Positions 1 through 7,746 of a stretch of DNA of 34,703 nt are shown here, piece by piece. Every line of letters starts with the position of its first letter. The first letter of the stretch is position 1. Both the position numbers and the translations under genes were made by a program. Under the pieces are notes generated by a model. It made no database searches. It was not told the origin of the DNA and saw only the letters and a program-made list of their open reading frames with translations. Source of the DNA: Archaeoglobales archaeon (GTDB taxonomy: Archaea > Halobacteriota > Archaeoglobi > Archaeoglobales > Archaeoglobaceae); contig QMZC01000016.1 in the NCBI GenBank assembly GCA_003662995.1, positions 1 to 34,703 of the forward strand, read 5' to 3'.

Positions 1-184
1 ACAACATGCCTTTTGAAGATTTTTATTATATATCCTTGAAAGTCTGGAAGAACACAGGCTGGTTGAAGCCAGCTATGATTGGGATGAAATCTATGAGGAT
101 TTTGGGAAGTGGGTTGAGGCTGCGAGAAAGCTTGGAAAGTTGAAGAGGGTTGATGAGGAGATGTGGAGGAGAGTGTTTCCTTAG
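1..184 (+). pseudogene. 3' part of an unrecognised gene, frame broken at a T5 run
   Basis: The window opens inside a coding stretch. One frame reads NMPFEDFYYI and then goes out of register; the next frame continues as YILESLEEHRLVEASYDW and runs to the TAG at 182-184 as an acidic, helical tail ending in EEMWRRVFP. Adding one T to the T5 at 20-24 joins them smoothly into MPFEDFLLYILESLEEH, which has a clean amphipathic pattern. I do not recognise the family. After the stop, 185-307 holds only a 17-codon frame (241-294) that may be more debris. The 5' end lies outside the window. Confidence 0.4.
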
Positions 185-307
185 TTTTTATTCCTGTGTT
201 TTGTAAAATTCGTTCTTGGAGATGAGATATAGATTTGATTATGGGTTGGTGGTCTAGAGTTTATGAGGATGTGGCATTTTTGATTAAGAAGTAATCTAAG
301 ACACTGT

Positions 308-469
308 TTAGTCCATCCCAATTTTAGCCTTAATCCTCTCAATTTCCTTCTCTATTTTGTTGAATCTCTGATCCATGTATGTTTTGAGGTCTAAGCGGAG
401 GAGGTCGATTTTCTCGCCAATGTGGTGTCTTGTCTTTTCAAAATCTTCTTTAACTTCATCTCTCAGATT
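308..469 (-). pseudogene. Coiled-coil tail of the acylphosphatase-like gene, out of frame
   Basis: Frame shifted by +1 relative to the preceding entry, this segment encodes NLRDEVKEDFEKTRHHIGEK followed by a charged helix with heptad spacing (LLRLDLKTYMDQRF, EKEIERIKAKI), ending at a TAG/TAA-type stop near 308. Joining the two frames at the A7 (plus-strand T7, 468-474) by loss of one A gives a protein of 164 residues: acylphosphatase-like domain plus coiled coil. The alternative is a separate 71-residue protein starting at 523, but its first 17 residues look like out-of-frame text and have no ribosome-binding site I can see. Confidence 0.5.
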
Positions 470-803
470 TTTTTGCTTCTTCAATAAACTTTCTTGATTG
501 TCCCACATTGAAAACCGATGCAAAAGTCTCTATTTTGGGGACATAACCTTTATAGTCCTCTATTTTTACCTCATCGACAATGGCATCTGGTGGATAGTTG
601 GTTTTTACAAATTCTGAGAACTCTTTGACTGCCTCATCTTCGCCATCCACAAAAACGATTACAGTTTGCTTTTCATCTTTAACGTTAATAGTCCTAAATT
701 TTTCAATTCCAAAAGCTAAGGCATTCTCCATCAAATAATAGTGATAACCTATGTCATGGACTTTCTCGCCTGAGATCGTGATTTTAAGCCCCATGATCAG
801 CAT
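456..803 (-). CDS. Acylphosphatase-like domain protein, N-terminal part
   Basis: This 115-residue reading has the alpha/beta sandwich pattern of the acylphosphatase family: a first strand LKITISGEKVHDIGYHYYL, where the family has GxVQGVGFR, a helix, the strand TVIVFVDG, a helix DEAVKEFSEFVK and the strand VDEVKIEDY. The phosphate-loop arginine of true acylphosphatases is not evident (Y or H stands there), so enzyme activity is doubtful. Start could be ATG 803 or ATG 794; a TATA-like ATATTTAAG lies about 20-25 bases upstream, which suits a leaderless message. The reading ends soon after an A7 run, where another frame takes over (next entry). Archaeal relatives with a long coiled-coil tail exist, so I infer that this is the front half of one gene. 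Confidence 0.6.
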   Translation of the reverse strand: MLIMGLKITISGEKVHDIGYHYYLMENALAFGIEKFRTINVKDEKQTVIVFVDGEDEAVKEFSEFVKTNYPPDAIVDEVKIEDYKGYVPKIETFASVFNVGQSRKFIEEAKKSER

Positions 804-1276
804 TACGTTTCAACCTTAAATATGTTTTCTTTGAAGTTTTAAATTTATTTATAAATTTTTTCTACATTACACGCTTCGTTTCCTTGATTTAGAAAAATTT
901 GGAGGAGCATTGGGAAAGGGAGAGAAGAAGAGGGGAGAGAAACAACGTCAAAGGTGAAGGGAAAGATGACTACTTAATAAACAGATTAAGTATAATTTAT
1001 CTACACTTATATATTATAAAACTCTATATATCATAAACAAACCGACTAACGATAGTAACCACATTCGAAAGAACTAAATGTAAACCATGTGCATCAAGAT
1101 ACATTGAAAAGCTTGGAAAATTACCTAAGTATTAAGAGAGCTTGGGAAAAAGATGGCAATCTTACGAAATGGGATGAGCTTTATTATTGCAATTATTATT
1201 GCCTTGATTATGGGGATGATTTTGTGAGGATAAGAAAAGACGATAAACGTAAACAAGAACAAAAACAAAAAAGGAG
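804..1276. other. Gene-poor stretch with debris of a small membrane-protein gene
   Basis: No intact gene is convincing here. 912-942 is a 31-base uninterrupted purine run. 1000-1035 is rich in TATA-like sequence. From about 1058 three frames carry protein-like text in turn: a CxxC segment (KCKPCASRYIEKLGK, frame of 1079), then LRELGKKMAILRNGMSF plus a strongly hydrophobic helix FIIAIIIALIMGMI (frame of 1153, closed by TGA 1225-1227), then a basic tail RIRKDDKRKQEQKQKRR (frame of 1089) whose TGA at 1278-1280 overlaps the next start. Adding one T to the T4 at 1220-1223 joins helix and tail. A 63-codon GTG-started frame (1089-1280) covers the stretch but its middle is not protein-like. Confidence 0.45.
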
Positions 1277-1798
1277 ATGATTCGAGATTGGGTTCTTTTA
1301 GGATTGGTTTTGATTGTTGCTGTAGTTCTCGTGTCAATCTTTCCAAATAAACAGGAATTGGTTATTAGCACTTTGTGGGAGTTTCTTGTTGAGATGATGT
1401 CAATACTTCCTGCTGTCATGGTTATACTGGGAGTATTTGCAGTTTTTGTGTCAAAGGAGATGGTTATAAAGTATCTTGGAGAAACTTCTGGACTGAAAGG
1501 CATCTTCTTTGCTGTAATTATTGGTACGCTACCGACAGGACCACTTTACGTTGCTTTTCCATTAGCCGCTGTTCTACTTAAAAAAGGTGCTAAGATATCC
1601 AATATCATCGTTTTTCTTTCAGTGTGGGCATGTATAAAAATACCGCAAGAGATGGTAGAACTTCAGTTTCTTGGACTGAAATTCATGCTGTTACGATTGT
1701 TCTTAACAATCATTTTTGTCGCAATTATGGGCTTTATTATTGAAAAAGTGATTGAATGGGGTGGAGACAAAAAATCTGAATACGCTCTTCGTACATAA
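1277..1798 (+). CDS. Half-length membrane permease (COG0701/DUF318 type)
   Basis: A 173-residue integral membrane protein with about five hydrophobic helices (roughly residues 5-22, 36-60, 72-97, 103-122 and 135-158). The segment GTLPTGPLYVAFPLAAVLLK in the centre, followed by KGAKISNIIVFLSVWA, is the conserved core of the DUF318/COG0701 permeases, here in the half-length form seen in archaea, which presumably pairs with itself or a second half. Substrate is unknown; relatives have been linked to metal or metalloid export. The ATG overlaps the stop of the upstream frame as ATGA with GGAG immediately before it, so translation is probably coupled to that (damaged) small gene. No partner half is visible nearby. 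Confidence 0.65.
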   Translation: MIRDWVLLGLVLIVAVVLVSIFPNKQELVISTLWEFLVEMMSILPAVMVILGVFAVFVSKEMVIKYLGETSGLKGIFFAVIIGTLPTGPLYVAFPLAAVLLKKGAKISNIIVFLSVWACIKIPQEMVELQFLGLKFMLLRLFLTIIFVAIMGFIIEKVIEWGGDKKSEYALRT

Positions 1799-1867
1799 GC
1801 TTAAGGTTGCACCAATGATAGCATTTGGTTTCGAAATTGTTATAAATTAAACAACAAATGCCTGCCA

Positions 1868-2473
1868 ATGAAGTTCAAATGTCATCAATACACTTGGGAG
1901 GACATTAGAGAGCTTTGCAGAGTGTTGTCCAAGAAAATTAGAGGTGCTGGTTTTAAGCCTGATGCGATAGTTGCAATTGCCAGAGGAGGGTGGGTGCCAG
2001 CAAGGATTCTGTGCGACTTTTTGAATATTAGAGATTTGTACAGCGTTAAAACGGAGCATTGGGGAATGGTTGCAACGGAGACGGGAGAAGCAAGAATTAC
2101 ACATCCGTTAAATGTTGATTTTAGTGGAAAGAACGTTCTGGTTGTGGATGATGTTGCAGACACTGGCGAGACTGTAGAATTAGTTGCTGAACACGTCAAA
2201 AGCTTGAATGCAAGGGAAGTAAAAATAGCGGTTATTGATTTTAAGCACACCTCAAAGTTTGAGCCAGACTTCTTTGCCAATGAAATGAAGGAGTGGAAGT
2301 GGATCGTTTATCCTTGGAGCTTGCGAGAAGATTTAAGGGATTTAATTATTAAAATTGGGATTAAAGATGTGAAAAAGCTAAAAGAGATTTTGGAGAAAGA
2401 GTATGAATTTTTTGTTGATGAAAACCTAATTGAAGACGTATTGAATGATGAGTGGTATGAATGGGATTGGTGA
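1868..2473 (+). CDS. Purine-type phosphoribosyltransferase (COG2236-like)
   Basis: A 201-residue type I phosphoribosyltransferase. It transfers a base onto PRPP to make a nucleotide; hypoxanthine or guanine is the likely substrate given the neighbour, but xanthine is possible. The PRPP loop VLVVDDVADTGET sits near the middle, preceded by the IVAIARGGWVPARIL motif that binds pyrophosphate. The C-terminal third (KWIVYPWSLREDLRDLI and the long helical tail) matches the archaeal COG2236 form rather than classical HPRT. Start ATG 1868 has AT-rich TATA-like sequence (TTATAAATTAA, about 1840-1850) at leaderless distance. The last 29 bases overlap adenine deaminase, so the two form a purine salvage operon: adenine to hypoxanthine to IMP. 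Confidence 0.82.
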   Translation: MKFKCHQYTWEDIRELCRVLSKKIRGAGFKPDAIVAIARGGWVPARILCDFLNIRDLYSVKTEHWGMVATETGEARITHPLNVDFSGKNVLVVDDVADTGETVELVAEHVKSLNAREVKIAVIDFKHTSKFEPDFFANEMKEWKWIVYPWSLREDLRDLIIKIGIKDVKKLKEILEKEYEFFVDENLIEDVLNDEWYEWDW

Positions 2474-4178
2474 AGATGGGATTAAACGAGAGTTGGAATT
2501 TTTAAAAAACCTGATTGATGTTGCCGCTGGCAGAAAAAAGGCTGATTTAGTAATTAAGAGTGCAAACATCGTTAATGTTCTGACTGAAGAGATTTACGAG
2601 GCAGATGTTGCAATATTTAAAGATAAAATTGCTGGTATTGGCAGTTACGATGGAATTGAGGAGTTTGATGCCAAAAACTTGTATGCTGTGCCAGGGCTAA
2701 TTGATGGACACACCCACATTGAAATGTCAATGCTCAGCGTTACAGAGTTTGCAAGAGTCGTTGTGCCAAGGGGAACGACAAGCGTTGTTGAAGATCCGCA
2801 TGAAATAGCAAACGTTTTGGGCAAAGAAGGTATTAAGGTGTTGCTGGAGGGGGCAAAAACAACCCCGCTAAAGGTCTTTTGCATGGTTCCATCATGTGTG
2901 CCATCTTCGCATTTGGAGACTTCAGGGGCTACAATAGAAGCCGAAGATGTTCGCGAATTGCTTAATCTAGCAATCGGGTTAGCTGAAGTCATGAACTTTC
3001 CTGGAGTAATAAACAAAGACGAAGAGGTTATTAAAAAAATAATCTATTCAAAAAACCATCCGATTGACGGGCATGCGCCTTTGCTGAGTGGTAAAGCGTT
3101 AAACGCATATGTTTGTGCTGGAATCGGTTCAGATCACGAGAGCATTTCTTACGATGAGGCGTTGGAAAAGCTTAGGTTAGGTATGAGAGTGATGATTAGA
3201 GAAGGCTCAGCAGCAAAAAATCTCTCTAATTTGATCAAAATTGCTGGCAAAAGATACACAATGCTCGTAACCGATGGAGATAGAACCGTTAAGGATTTGA
3301 TTGAGCAGGGATACTTGGATTATGTTTACAGGAGGGCTGTTGAAGAGGGATTAGATCCAATCAAAGCTTTGCAAATGTGTACGATAAACACTGCTGAATG
3401 GTTTGGAATTGATGCTGGGTTGATTGCCCCCGGAAGGTATGCTGATGTGGTTTTGCTTAAAAATCTGGAGAGATTTGAGGTTGTAAAGGTTGTGGCAAAT
3501 GGTAAGATTGTTGGAGAGGTAAAAAGAAAGTTTGCGTATCCTGAATTTGTTAAAAAGAGTGTAAAAATCAAGAAGTTGACTAAAGAGGATATTAAGATTG
3601 AGGGTAAGGGAAAAGCGAGGATAATTAAAGCAATAGAGGGCGAAATCGTGACCGATGAAGAAGTTGAGTACATTGAAGGGGTTGATGTCGAAAGGGATAT
3701 ATTAAAAATCATCGTCGTTGAAAGGTACGGGAAGGGTAACATTGGTAAGGCCTACGTTAGGGGATTTGGGTTGCAAAGGGGAGCTCTCGCCTCATCAGTG
3801 GCACACGATGCCCACAACATCGTTGCTGTGGGAACCAACGATGATGACATTTGCTTAGCAGTAAACAGAGTTGCCGAGCTAAATGGTGGAATAGTTGTTG
3901 TCGATAAAAGCGTTAAAGCTGAATTACAACTGAACATAGCTGGATTAATGAGTGAAGAGGAAGCTGAGGTTGTAGCTGAAAAGTTTGACAAAATAAACGA
4001 TGAATTGAGGAAGTTAGGGTGTAAATTGTCCTCGCCTGTCTTCACCCTATCTTTCATGGCTTTGCCCGTAATCCCAAAGCTCAAGATTACTGATTTGGGA
4101 TTGATAGATGTGAAGAAATTTGAGGTTGTTGATGTTTTTGTAGATAGTTTGAGCAGTAGCCCCATATTCAAAAATTAA
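2445..4178 (+). CDS. ade: Adenine deaminase
   Basis: Cytosolic metal-dependent amidohydrolase that converts adenine to hypoxanthine and ammonia. At 577 residues it has family length. The metal-binding DGHTHIEMSM is near residue 87, followed by VVPRGTTSVVEDPHEIANV, the VMNFPGV segment, DGHAP and GSDHES, all typical Ade signatures; the C-terminal half (RGFGLQRGALASSVAHDAHN, GGIVVV) is the Ade-specific domain. Several in-frame ATGs lie close together (2445, 2448, 2457); none has a strong ribosome-binding site, so the exact start is uncertain by four residues. It overlaps the upstream phosphoribosyltransferase, which would use its product. Confidence 0.93.
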   Translation: MMSGMNGIGEDGIKRELEFLKNLIDVAAGRKKADLVIKSANIVNVLTEEIYEADVAIFKDKIAGIGSYDGIEEFDAKNLYAVPGLIDGHTHIEMSMLSVTEFARVVVPRGTTSVVEDPHEIANVLGKEGIKVLLEGAKTTPLKVFCMVPSCVPSSHLETSGATIEAEDVRELLNLAIGLAEVMNFPGVINKDEEVIKKIIYSKNHPIDGHAPLLSGKALNAYVCAGIGSDHESISYDEALEKLRLGMRVMIREGSAAKNLSNLIKIAGKRYTMLVTDGDRTVKDLIEQGYLDYVYRRAVEEGLDPIKALQMCTINTAEWFGIDAGLIAPGRYADVVLLKNLERFEVVKVVANGKIVGEVKRKFAYPEFVKKSVKIKKLTKEDIKIEGKGKARIIKAIEGEIVTDEEVEYIEGVDVERDILKIIVVERYGKGNIGKAYVRGFGLQRGALASSVAHDAHNIVAVGTNDDDICLAVNRVAELNGGIVVVDKSVKAELQLNIAGLMSEEEAEVVAEKFDKINDELRKLGCKLSSPVFTLSFMALPVIPKLKITDLGLIDVKKFEVVDVFVDSLSSSPIFKN

Positions 4179-4189
4179 AAAATAACCAC

Positions 4190-4243
4190 CATAAGATAAA
4201 CTTCACATAAGATAAACTTTAAAAGCATAAAACAGATAAAACT
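4190..4243 (+). promoter_or_regulatory. Tandem repeats and TATA box upstream of hemA
   Basis: CATAAGATAAACTT occurs at 4190-4203 and again, identical, at 4206-4219, a 16-base period; a degenerate third copy, AGATAAAACTT, sits at about 4233-4243. TTTAAAAG at 4218-4225 is a TATA candidate that would start transcription near 4247, leaving a short leader with GAAGGGA before ATG 4265. Repeats abutting a TATA box suggest a regulator site for the heme operon; this is inference. Confidence 0.5.
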
Positions 4244-4264
4244 TAGAAAAATTGAAGGGATACA

Positions 4265-5572
4265 ATGGAGATTGCATGCGTTACAATTTCACACAAGAAG
4301 GCATCGATTGAAGAACTGCAAAAGGTTTGGTTTGAGAATTACGAAGACTTGTTAAACAGTATTTTAGCCGATTCGAGAATATGTGAATGTGCCATTTTAA
4401 TGACCTGCAACAGAGTAGAGCTTTACGTTGTTGGGAGCAACACAAAGAGTTTTGCGGAAGATTTTATAAAAAATTTGGGTGTTGATAGTAGCATCGTTGA
4501 TGTTTATTTTGATGATGAATGTTTAGAGCACTTGCTTAGAGTTTCTGCTGGTTTGGAATCTATGATCGTTGGTGAAGACCAAATCCTTGGTCAGTTAAAA
4601 GATTTTTATCATCTTAGCAAGAAATGTGGGACTATTAAGGAAATTTTGGATGTTGTGTTTAGCAAGGCGATTCAGGTTGGCAAGAAGGTTAGGAATTTAA
4701 CGAACATCAACAAAGGCTCAGTGTCTATTGGTTCTGCTGCTGTTGAGCTTGCTGAGAACAAATTGGGCAGTTTAAAGAAAAAGAAGGTTTTACTTATTGG
4801 TGCAGGAGAAATGGGCAGTTTAGTAGCAAAAGCCATAGCCAATAAGGACGTTGATGCCATTTTAATTGCCAACCGAACGTTTTCTAAAGCAAAAGAGTTG
4901 GCTGAGCAGTTAGGTGGCATAGCTGTAAAATTTGATAGACTTGAGGAGTTCATGCTTCAATGTGATGTCGTTATTTCCGCCACATCAGCTCCACATTACA
5001 TCATAACCAAAGATCTAATAAAGAAAGTTGTGAAGCAAAGAAAAGAGCCAATACTGCTGATAGATATTGCACTACCGAGAGATATTGAAGATGTTGAAGT
5101 TGAAAAAGCAAGCATACACACGATTGATGACTTGAGGGAGATTAGCGACAAGAATTTGAGAAAGAGGTATGATGAAGCTAAAAAGGCTGAAAAGATAATA
5201 AAAGAGGAGTTGGAGCATTTAAAACAGATGTTGAAGGATTTAAGGGCTAACACAGCAATAAGCTCGATGTACATGATTGCTGAGTTGGTGAAGAGGGATG
5301 AGATAATCGAATTGTACAACAAGCTTAAGTCAAAATACGGTGTTGATGAAGGTGTTATTCCAATTTTAGAGGACTTTGCAAACTCATTCATTAAAAAATT
5401 CTTAAGACAACCAACTGTAAGACTAAGAATTGCTGCGAGAGATGGGAAGCCGTACGTTATTGATGCCGTTGAATATCTCTTCGGAGGTGAATGTGATGTT
5501 TCCGATATTTCCGCAAACAAGAATGAGGAGGTTGAGGAAACAAAATCTGAGGTTTTTGATACGAGAAACTAA
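4265..5572 (+). CDS. hemA: Glutamyl-tRNA reductase
   Basis: First committed enzyme of C5-pathway tetrapyrrole synthesis: reduces glutamyl-tRNA(Glu) to glutamate-1-semialdehyde with NADPH. The 435-residue protein has the catalytic domain with nucleophile Cys48 in [10 protein letters not shown], then [13 protein letters not shown], the NADPH Rossmann domain with [17 protein letters not shown] and the following [17 protein letters not shown], and the C-terminal dimerisation helices. The C-terminal 40 residues are acidic and of low complexity ([12 protein letters not shown]) and overlap hemB by 77 bases. The length and motifs are complete. In an archaeon of this type the pathway would feed siroheme, heme or F430/cobalamin-type products. 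Confidence 0.95.
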   Translation: MEIACVTISHKKASIEELQKVWFENYEDLLNSILADSRICECAILMTCNRVELYVVGSNTKSFAEDFIKNLGVDSSIVDVYFDDECLEHLLRVSAGLESMIVGEDQILGQLKDFYHLSKKCGTIKEILDVVFSKAIQVGKKVRNLTNINKGSVSIGSAAVELAENKLGSLKKKKVLLIGAGEMGSLVAKAIANKDVDAILIANRTFSKAKELAEQLGGIAVKFDRLEEFMLQCDVVISATSAPHYIITKDLIKKVVKQRKEPILLIDIALPRDIEDVEVEKASIHTIDDLREISDKNLRKRYDEAKKAEKIIKEELEHLKQMLKDLRANTAISSMYMIAELVKRDEIIELYNKLKSKYGVDEGVIPILEDFANSFIKKFLRQPTVRLRIAARDGKPYVIDAVEYLFGGECDVSDISANKNEEVEETKSEVFDTRN

Positions 5573-6464
5573 ACTAAGCGTTGATGATTTAATCGTCCCA
5601 ATTTTTGTGGATGAAAACATAAAAAAACCCCTTGAAATCTCATCAATGCCCGATTACTTTAGAGTTCCGTTGGATGGAGTGGTAAAGGAGGTTGAAACTT
5701 GCCTTGAAAAAAATCTGAAAGCGTTTATTCTGTTTGGCATTCCCGCATATAAAGATGAAATTGGTACATCAGCCTATGATAAAAATGGGGTGATACAAAA
5801 AGCTTTGAGGAACATTAGAAGTGAATTTGACGATGTTGTTTTAATCACAGACGTTTGTTTGTGCGAATACACCACTCACGGACACTGTGGTGTTGTGAAA
5901 GACAATCTAATTTTGAACGATGAAACTTTGCCACTGCTTGCAAAAATAGCAATAAGTCATGCTGAGGCTGGTGCAGACATAGTTGCACCTTCAGCAATGA
6001 TGGACGGAATGGTTAAGGCGATTAGAGAAGGTTTAGATAGGGAAGGCTATCAAGATGTGGTGATAATGTCCTATGCTGCTAAATATGCATCGAATTTCTA
6101 TTCACCATTCAGGGAAGCAGCAGAAAGCGGTTTTAAGTTTGGAGACAGAAAAGGCTACCAGATGGATTTTCACAATGCAAATGAGGCTTTGAGAGAAGTG
6201 GAGTTGGACATTAAAGAGGGAGCAGACATTGTGATGGTCAAGCCAGCTTTGGCTTACTTAGATGTTGTTTATAGAATCAAACAGCAATTTAAGATGCCTA
6301 CTGCTGCATACAATGTTAGTGGAGAATACAGCATGGTAAAAGCAGCAATAAAACTTGGTTGGTTGAATGAAGAAGTGATATACGAAATTTTAACAGCAAT
6401 AAAGAGAGCTGGGGCAGATTTGATTATTACGTATCATGCGAAGGAGATTGCGGATTTGCCGTAA
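5496..6464 (+). CDS. hemB: Delta-aminolevulinic acid dehydratase (porphobilinogen synthase)
   Basis: Condenses two 5-aminolevulinate molecules to porphobilinogen. I place the start at ATG 5496 because GGAGGTGA sits just upstream at the right spacing and the family begins near [15 protein letters not shown]; a longer frame opens at 5430 but its extra 22 residues are hemA read out of register. With this start the protein has 322 residues, the zinc cysteines are C121, C123 and C131 in [14 protein letters not shown], and the two Schiff-base lysines are K196 (SYAAKYAS) and K249 (VMVKPA). So it is the Zn-dependent class. It is co-transcribed with hemA, overlapping its end. Glutamate-1-semialdehyde aminotransferase is not in the window. 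Confidence 0.94.
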   Translation: MFPIFPQTRMRRLRKQNLRFLIRETKLSVDDLIVPIFVDENIKKPLEISSMPDYFRVPLDGVVKEVETCLEKNLKAFILFGIPAYKDEIGTSAYDKNGVIQKALRNIRSEFDDVVLITDVCLCEYTTHGHCGVVKDNLILNDETLPLLAKIAISHAEAGADIVAPSAMMDGMVKAIREGLDREGYQDVVIMSYAAKYASNFYSPFREAAESGFKFGDRKGYQMDFHNANEALREVELDIKEGADIVMVKPALAYLDVVYRIKQQFKMPTAAYNVSGEYSMVKAAIKLGWLNEEVIYEILTAIKRAGADLIITYHAKEIADLP

Positions 6465-6482
6465 TTTTCAGAGTTCAATGAA

Positions 6483-6677
6483 TTAAATTCTGCTTTCGAT
6501 GTTTTCTATATATTCTCTTAAACCTTCGTTCTTCTTTAATAAATCCAGTACTTCTTTGTAGTTTGTATCGTTTATCTCTGTCAATCCAAGAGCATTCATA
6601 ACTCTATCAAGGAAAATCTTTGCTATCGGACCTATTTCCTTCTTCATTTCCTCAAGCAAAAAGTCATAGCTCATCAT
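6483..6677 (-). CDS. Small helical protein, last gene of a signalling-type operon
   Basis: A 64-residue acidic, all-helical protein (DFLLEEMKKEIGPIAKIF, then a short loop and EVLDLLKKNEGLREYIENI). I do not recognise it. It has no membrane segment and no cysteine. The AAGGT of the ribosome-binding site overlaps the stop of the upstream HAMP gene (TAA at 6682-6684), and two ATGs (6677, 6674) follow, so it is plausibly the third gene of an operon running 7552 to 6483. It could act as a soluble partner of the HAMP protein. Confidence 0.6.
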   Translation of the reverse strand: MMSYDFLLEEMKKEIGPIAKIFLDRVMNALGLTEINDTNYKEVLDLLKKNEGLREYIENIESRI

Positions 6678-6681
6678 AGTC

Positions 6682-7050
6682 TTACCTTAGGGCCTCCTCC
6701 AAACTGTCAATTGCTATTTTTAAACTCCTTCTCAACCTCTCAATGCTCTTAGCCAGCAATCCAATCTCGTCATCCCTATCTTGGTGCGGCACTTCTGTCT
6801 CTAGTTCACCCATACTTACTCTCTCTGAGATCATGCTTAGCTCAACAATAGGTTTTGAAATACTGTTTGAAACAACAAACGCTAACACAATTACCATTAC
6901 TAGTGCAATAATTATTGCAGTGATTGCATAGAAAAGAAATGTAGATTTATCATTTAAAGTAGAAACCATTATATAACTGAAAAAAACGATTGACAATGGT
7001 ATTAGAGTTGCCATTATGATCAATATTAAAACCTTGGACGTTAGCCTCAC
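6682..7050 (-). CDS. Two-TM HAMP-domain membrane protein without output domain
   Basis: A 122-residue protein with two adjacent membrane helices (about residues 6-29 and 37-64, ITAIIIALVMVIVLAFVV) and then a HAMP domain: the first helix begins after SNSISKPIVEL, with the conserved proline, and the connector and second helix follow as MGELETEVPHQDRDDEIGLL. The protein ends about 20 residues after HAMP, so it has neither the extracellular sensor loop nor the kinase or methyl-accepting domain that HAMP usually feeds. Start is GTG 7050, preceded by GGGGGTGA that overlaps the stop of the upstream gene. A signal relayed from the membrane to separately encoded soluble partners (7552 and 6677 genes) is an inference. 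Confidence 0.75.
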   Translation of the reverse strand: MRLTSKVLILIIMATLIPLSIVFFSYIMVSTLNDKSTFLFYAITAIIIALVMVIVLAFVVSNSISKPIVELSMISERVSMGELETEVPHQDRDDEIGLLAKSIERLRRSLKIAIDSLEEALR

Positions 7051-7054
7051 AAAA

Positions 7055-7552
7055 TCACCCCCTAAACTTTCTAACCTTCACTATATCTTTTATTTTTGCA
7101 TTTATTTTATTTTTTGCCCATGTAGGTATAATAACAAAGTTCGGTTTGGAGTAACTTATGGCTTTCAATTGTACTACATCATCCTTTTCAATCATCACTT
7201 GGTCCCCCTCTTTAATTCCGAGATCTTTCATTATGTTTTTTGAAACAAAAGCAACGTTGCTATTATTGAAATCGTACTTTTGAGTAAATGCCAAATCAAT
7301 GTTTACTATCGCCTCACCAACGCCAAGCGCAGCCTCTTTTTTTCCAATAACGGTTCTCTTTTTATCTTCTTTAAGTAATTTTCCAATCTCTATAACAATC
7401 TGCTCTGGAGGTAAGTTAACAATCCTTTCAAGCTCCTCGTCCTCTATTATGTCCTGATAGGTCAATTTCAATTCGTAGAACATTATTTTTTTCTTTAGCT
7501 TCTCTATTTCCTTATCTTTTTCTGCCAAAAGTTTTTTACACTCTTCATCCAT
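7055..7552 (-). CDS. Coiled-coil plus small beta-barrel protein, function unknown
   Basis: 165 residues from ATG 7552. I prefer this to GTG 7561 because AGGTGATT sits at 5-8 bases from the ATG. Residues 1-30 are a coiled coil (KDKEIEKLKKKIMFYELKL). The rest contains alternating strands, ending in a domain with AFVSKNIMKDLGIKEGDQVMI, DDVVQLKAI and NFVIIPTWAKNKI; the LGIKEGDQVMIE turn resembles AbrB/double-psi-barrel proteins, such as the N domain of proteasome-associated ATPases. No ATPase follows. A TATA-like CTTATATAGA on this strand (about 7618-7628) would leave a leader of roughly 35-40 bases. First gene of the operon with the HAMP protein. Confidence 0.6.
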   Translation of the reverse strand: MDEECKKLLAEKDKEIEKLKKKIMFYELKLTYQDIIEDEELERIVNLPPEQIVIEIGKLLKEDKKRTVIGKKEAALGVGEAIVNIDLAFTQKYDFNNSNVAFVSKNIMKDLGIKEGDQVMIEKDDVVQLKAISYSKPNFVIIPTWAKNKINAKIKDIVKVRKFRG

Positions 7553-7664
7553 ACGAATCACCTATGCACTACCAAAATAACATAATCAATCAGTTTTACC
7601 GTTACTCCTGTATTTAATCTATATAAGAGTTACTGTGATTAATTAAAACTTTTTAGCAAGAAAT

Positions 7665-7686
7665 ATTAGTCTACAAATTTACTAAT
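7665..7686. promoter_or_regulatory. Inverted repeat in the divergent promoter region
   Basis: ATTAGT (7665-7670) and ACTAAT (7681-7686) are perfect inverse complements ten bases apart, in the 194-base divergent gap between the genes starting at 7552 (minus) and 7747 (plus). TATATA at 7725-7730 is close upstream of ATG 7747. The spacing would suit a dimeric regulator covering one turn of DNA. Six-base arms can arise by chance in AT-rich DNA. Confidence 0.3.
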
Positions 7687-7746
7687 GTAGTCATTCATAA
7701 AAACGGAGAAAAAAATTAAAATAGTATATATGCATTAAACTTTATA

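Noticed and set aside
912-942. 31-base uninterrupted purine run
   Set aside because: Striking, but in a purine-rich archaeal genome such runs are expected now and then; no repeat structure or gene link supports a function.
1089-1280. 63-codon GTG-started frame as a real gene
   Set aside because: Its middle part is out of frame with a clear membrane helix in the next frame; only the basic tail looks like protein, so it is treated as part of a broken gene.
5430-5495. Longer N terminus for HemB
   Set aside because: The extra 22 residues are hemA codons in another frame, and the strong ribosome-binding site serves ATG 5496.
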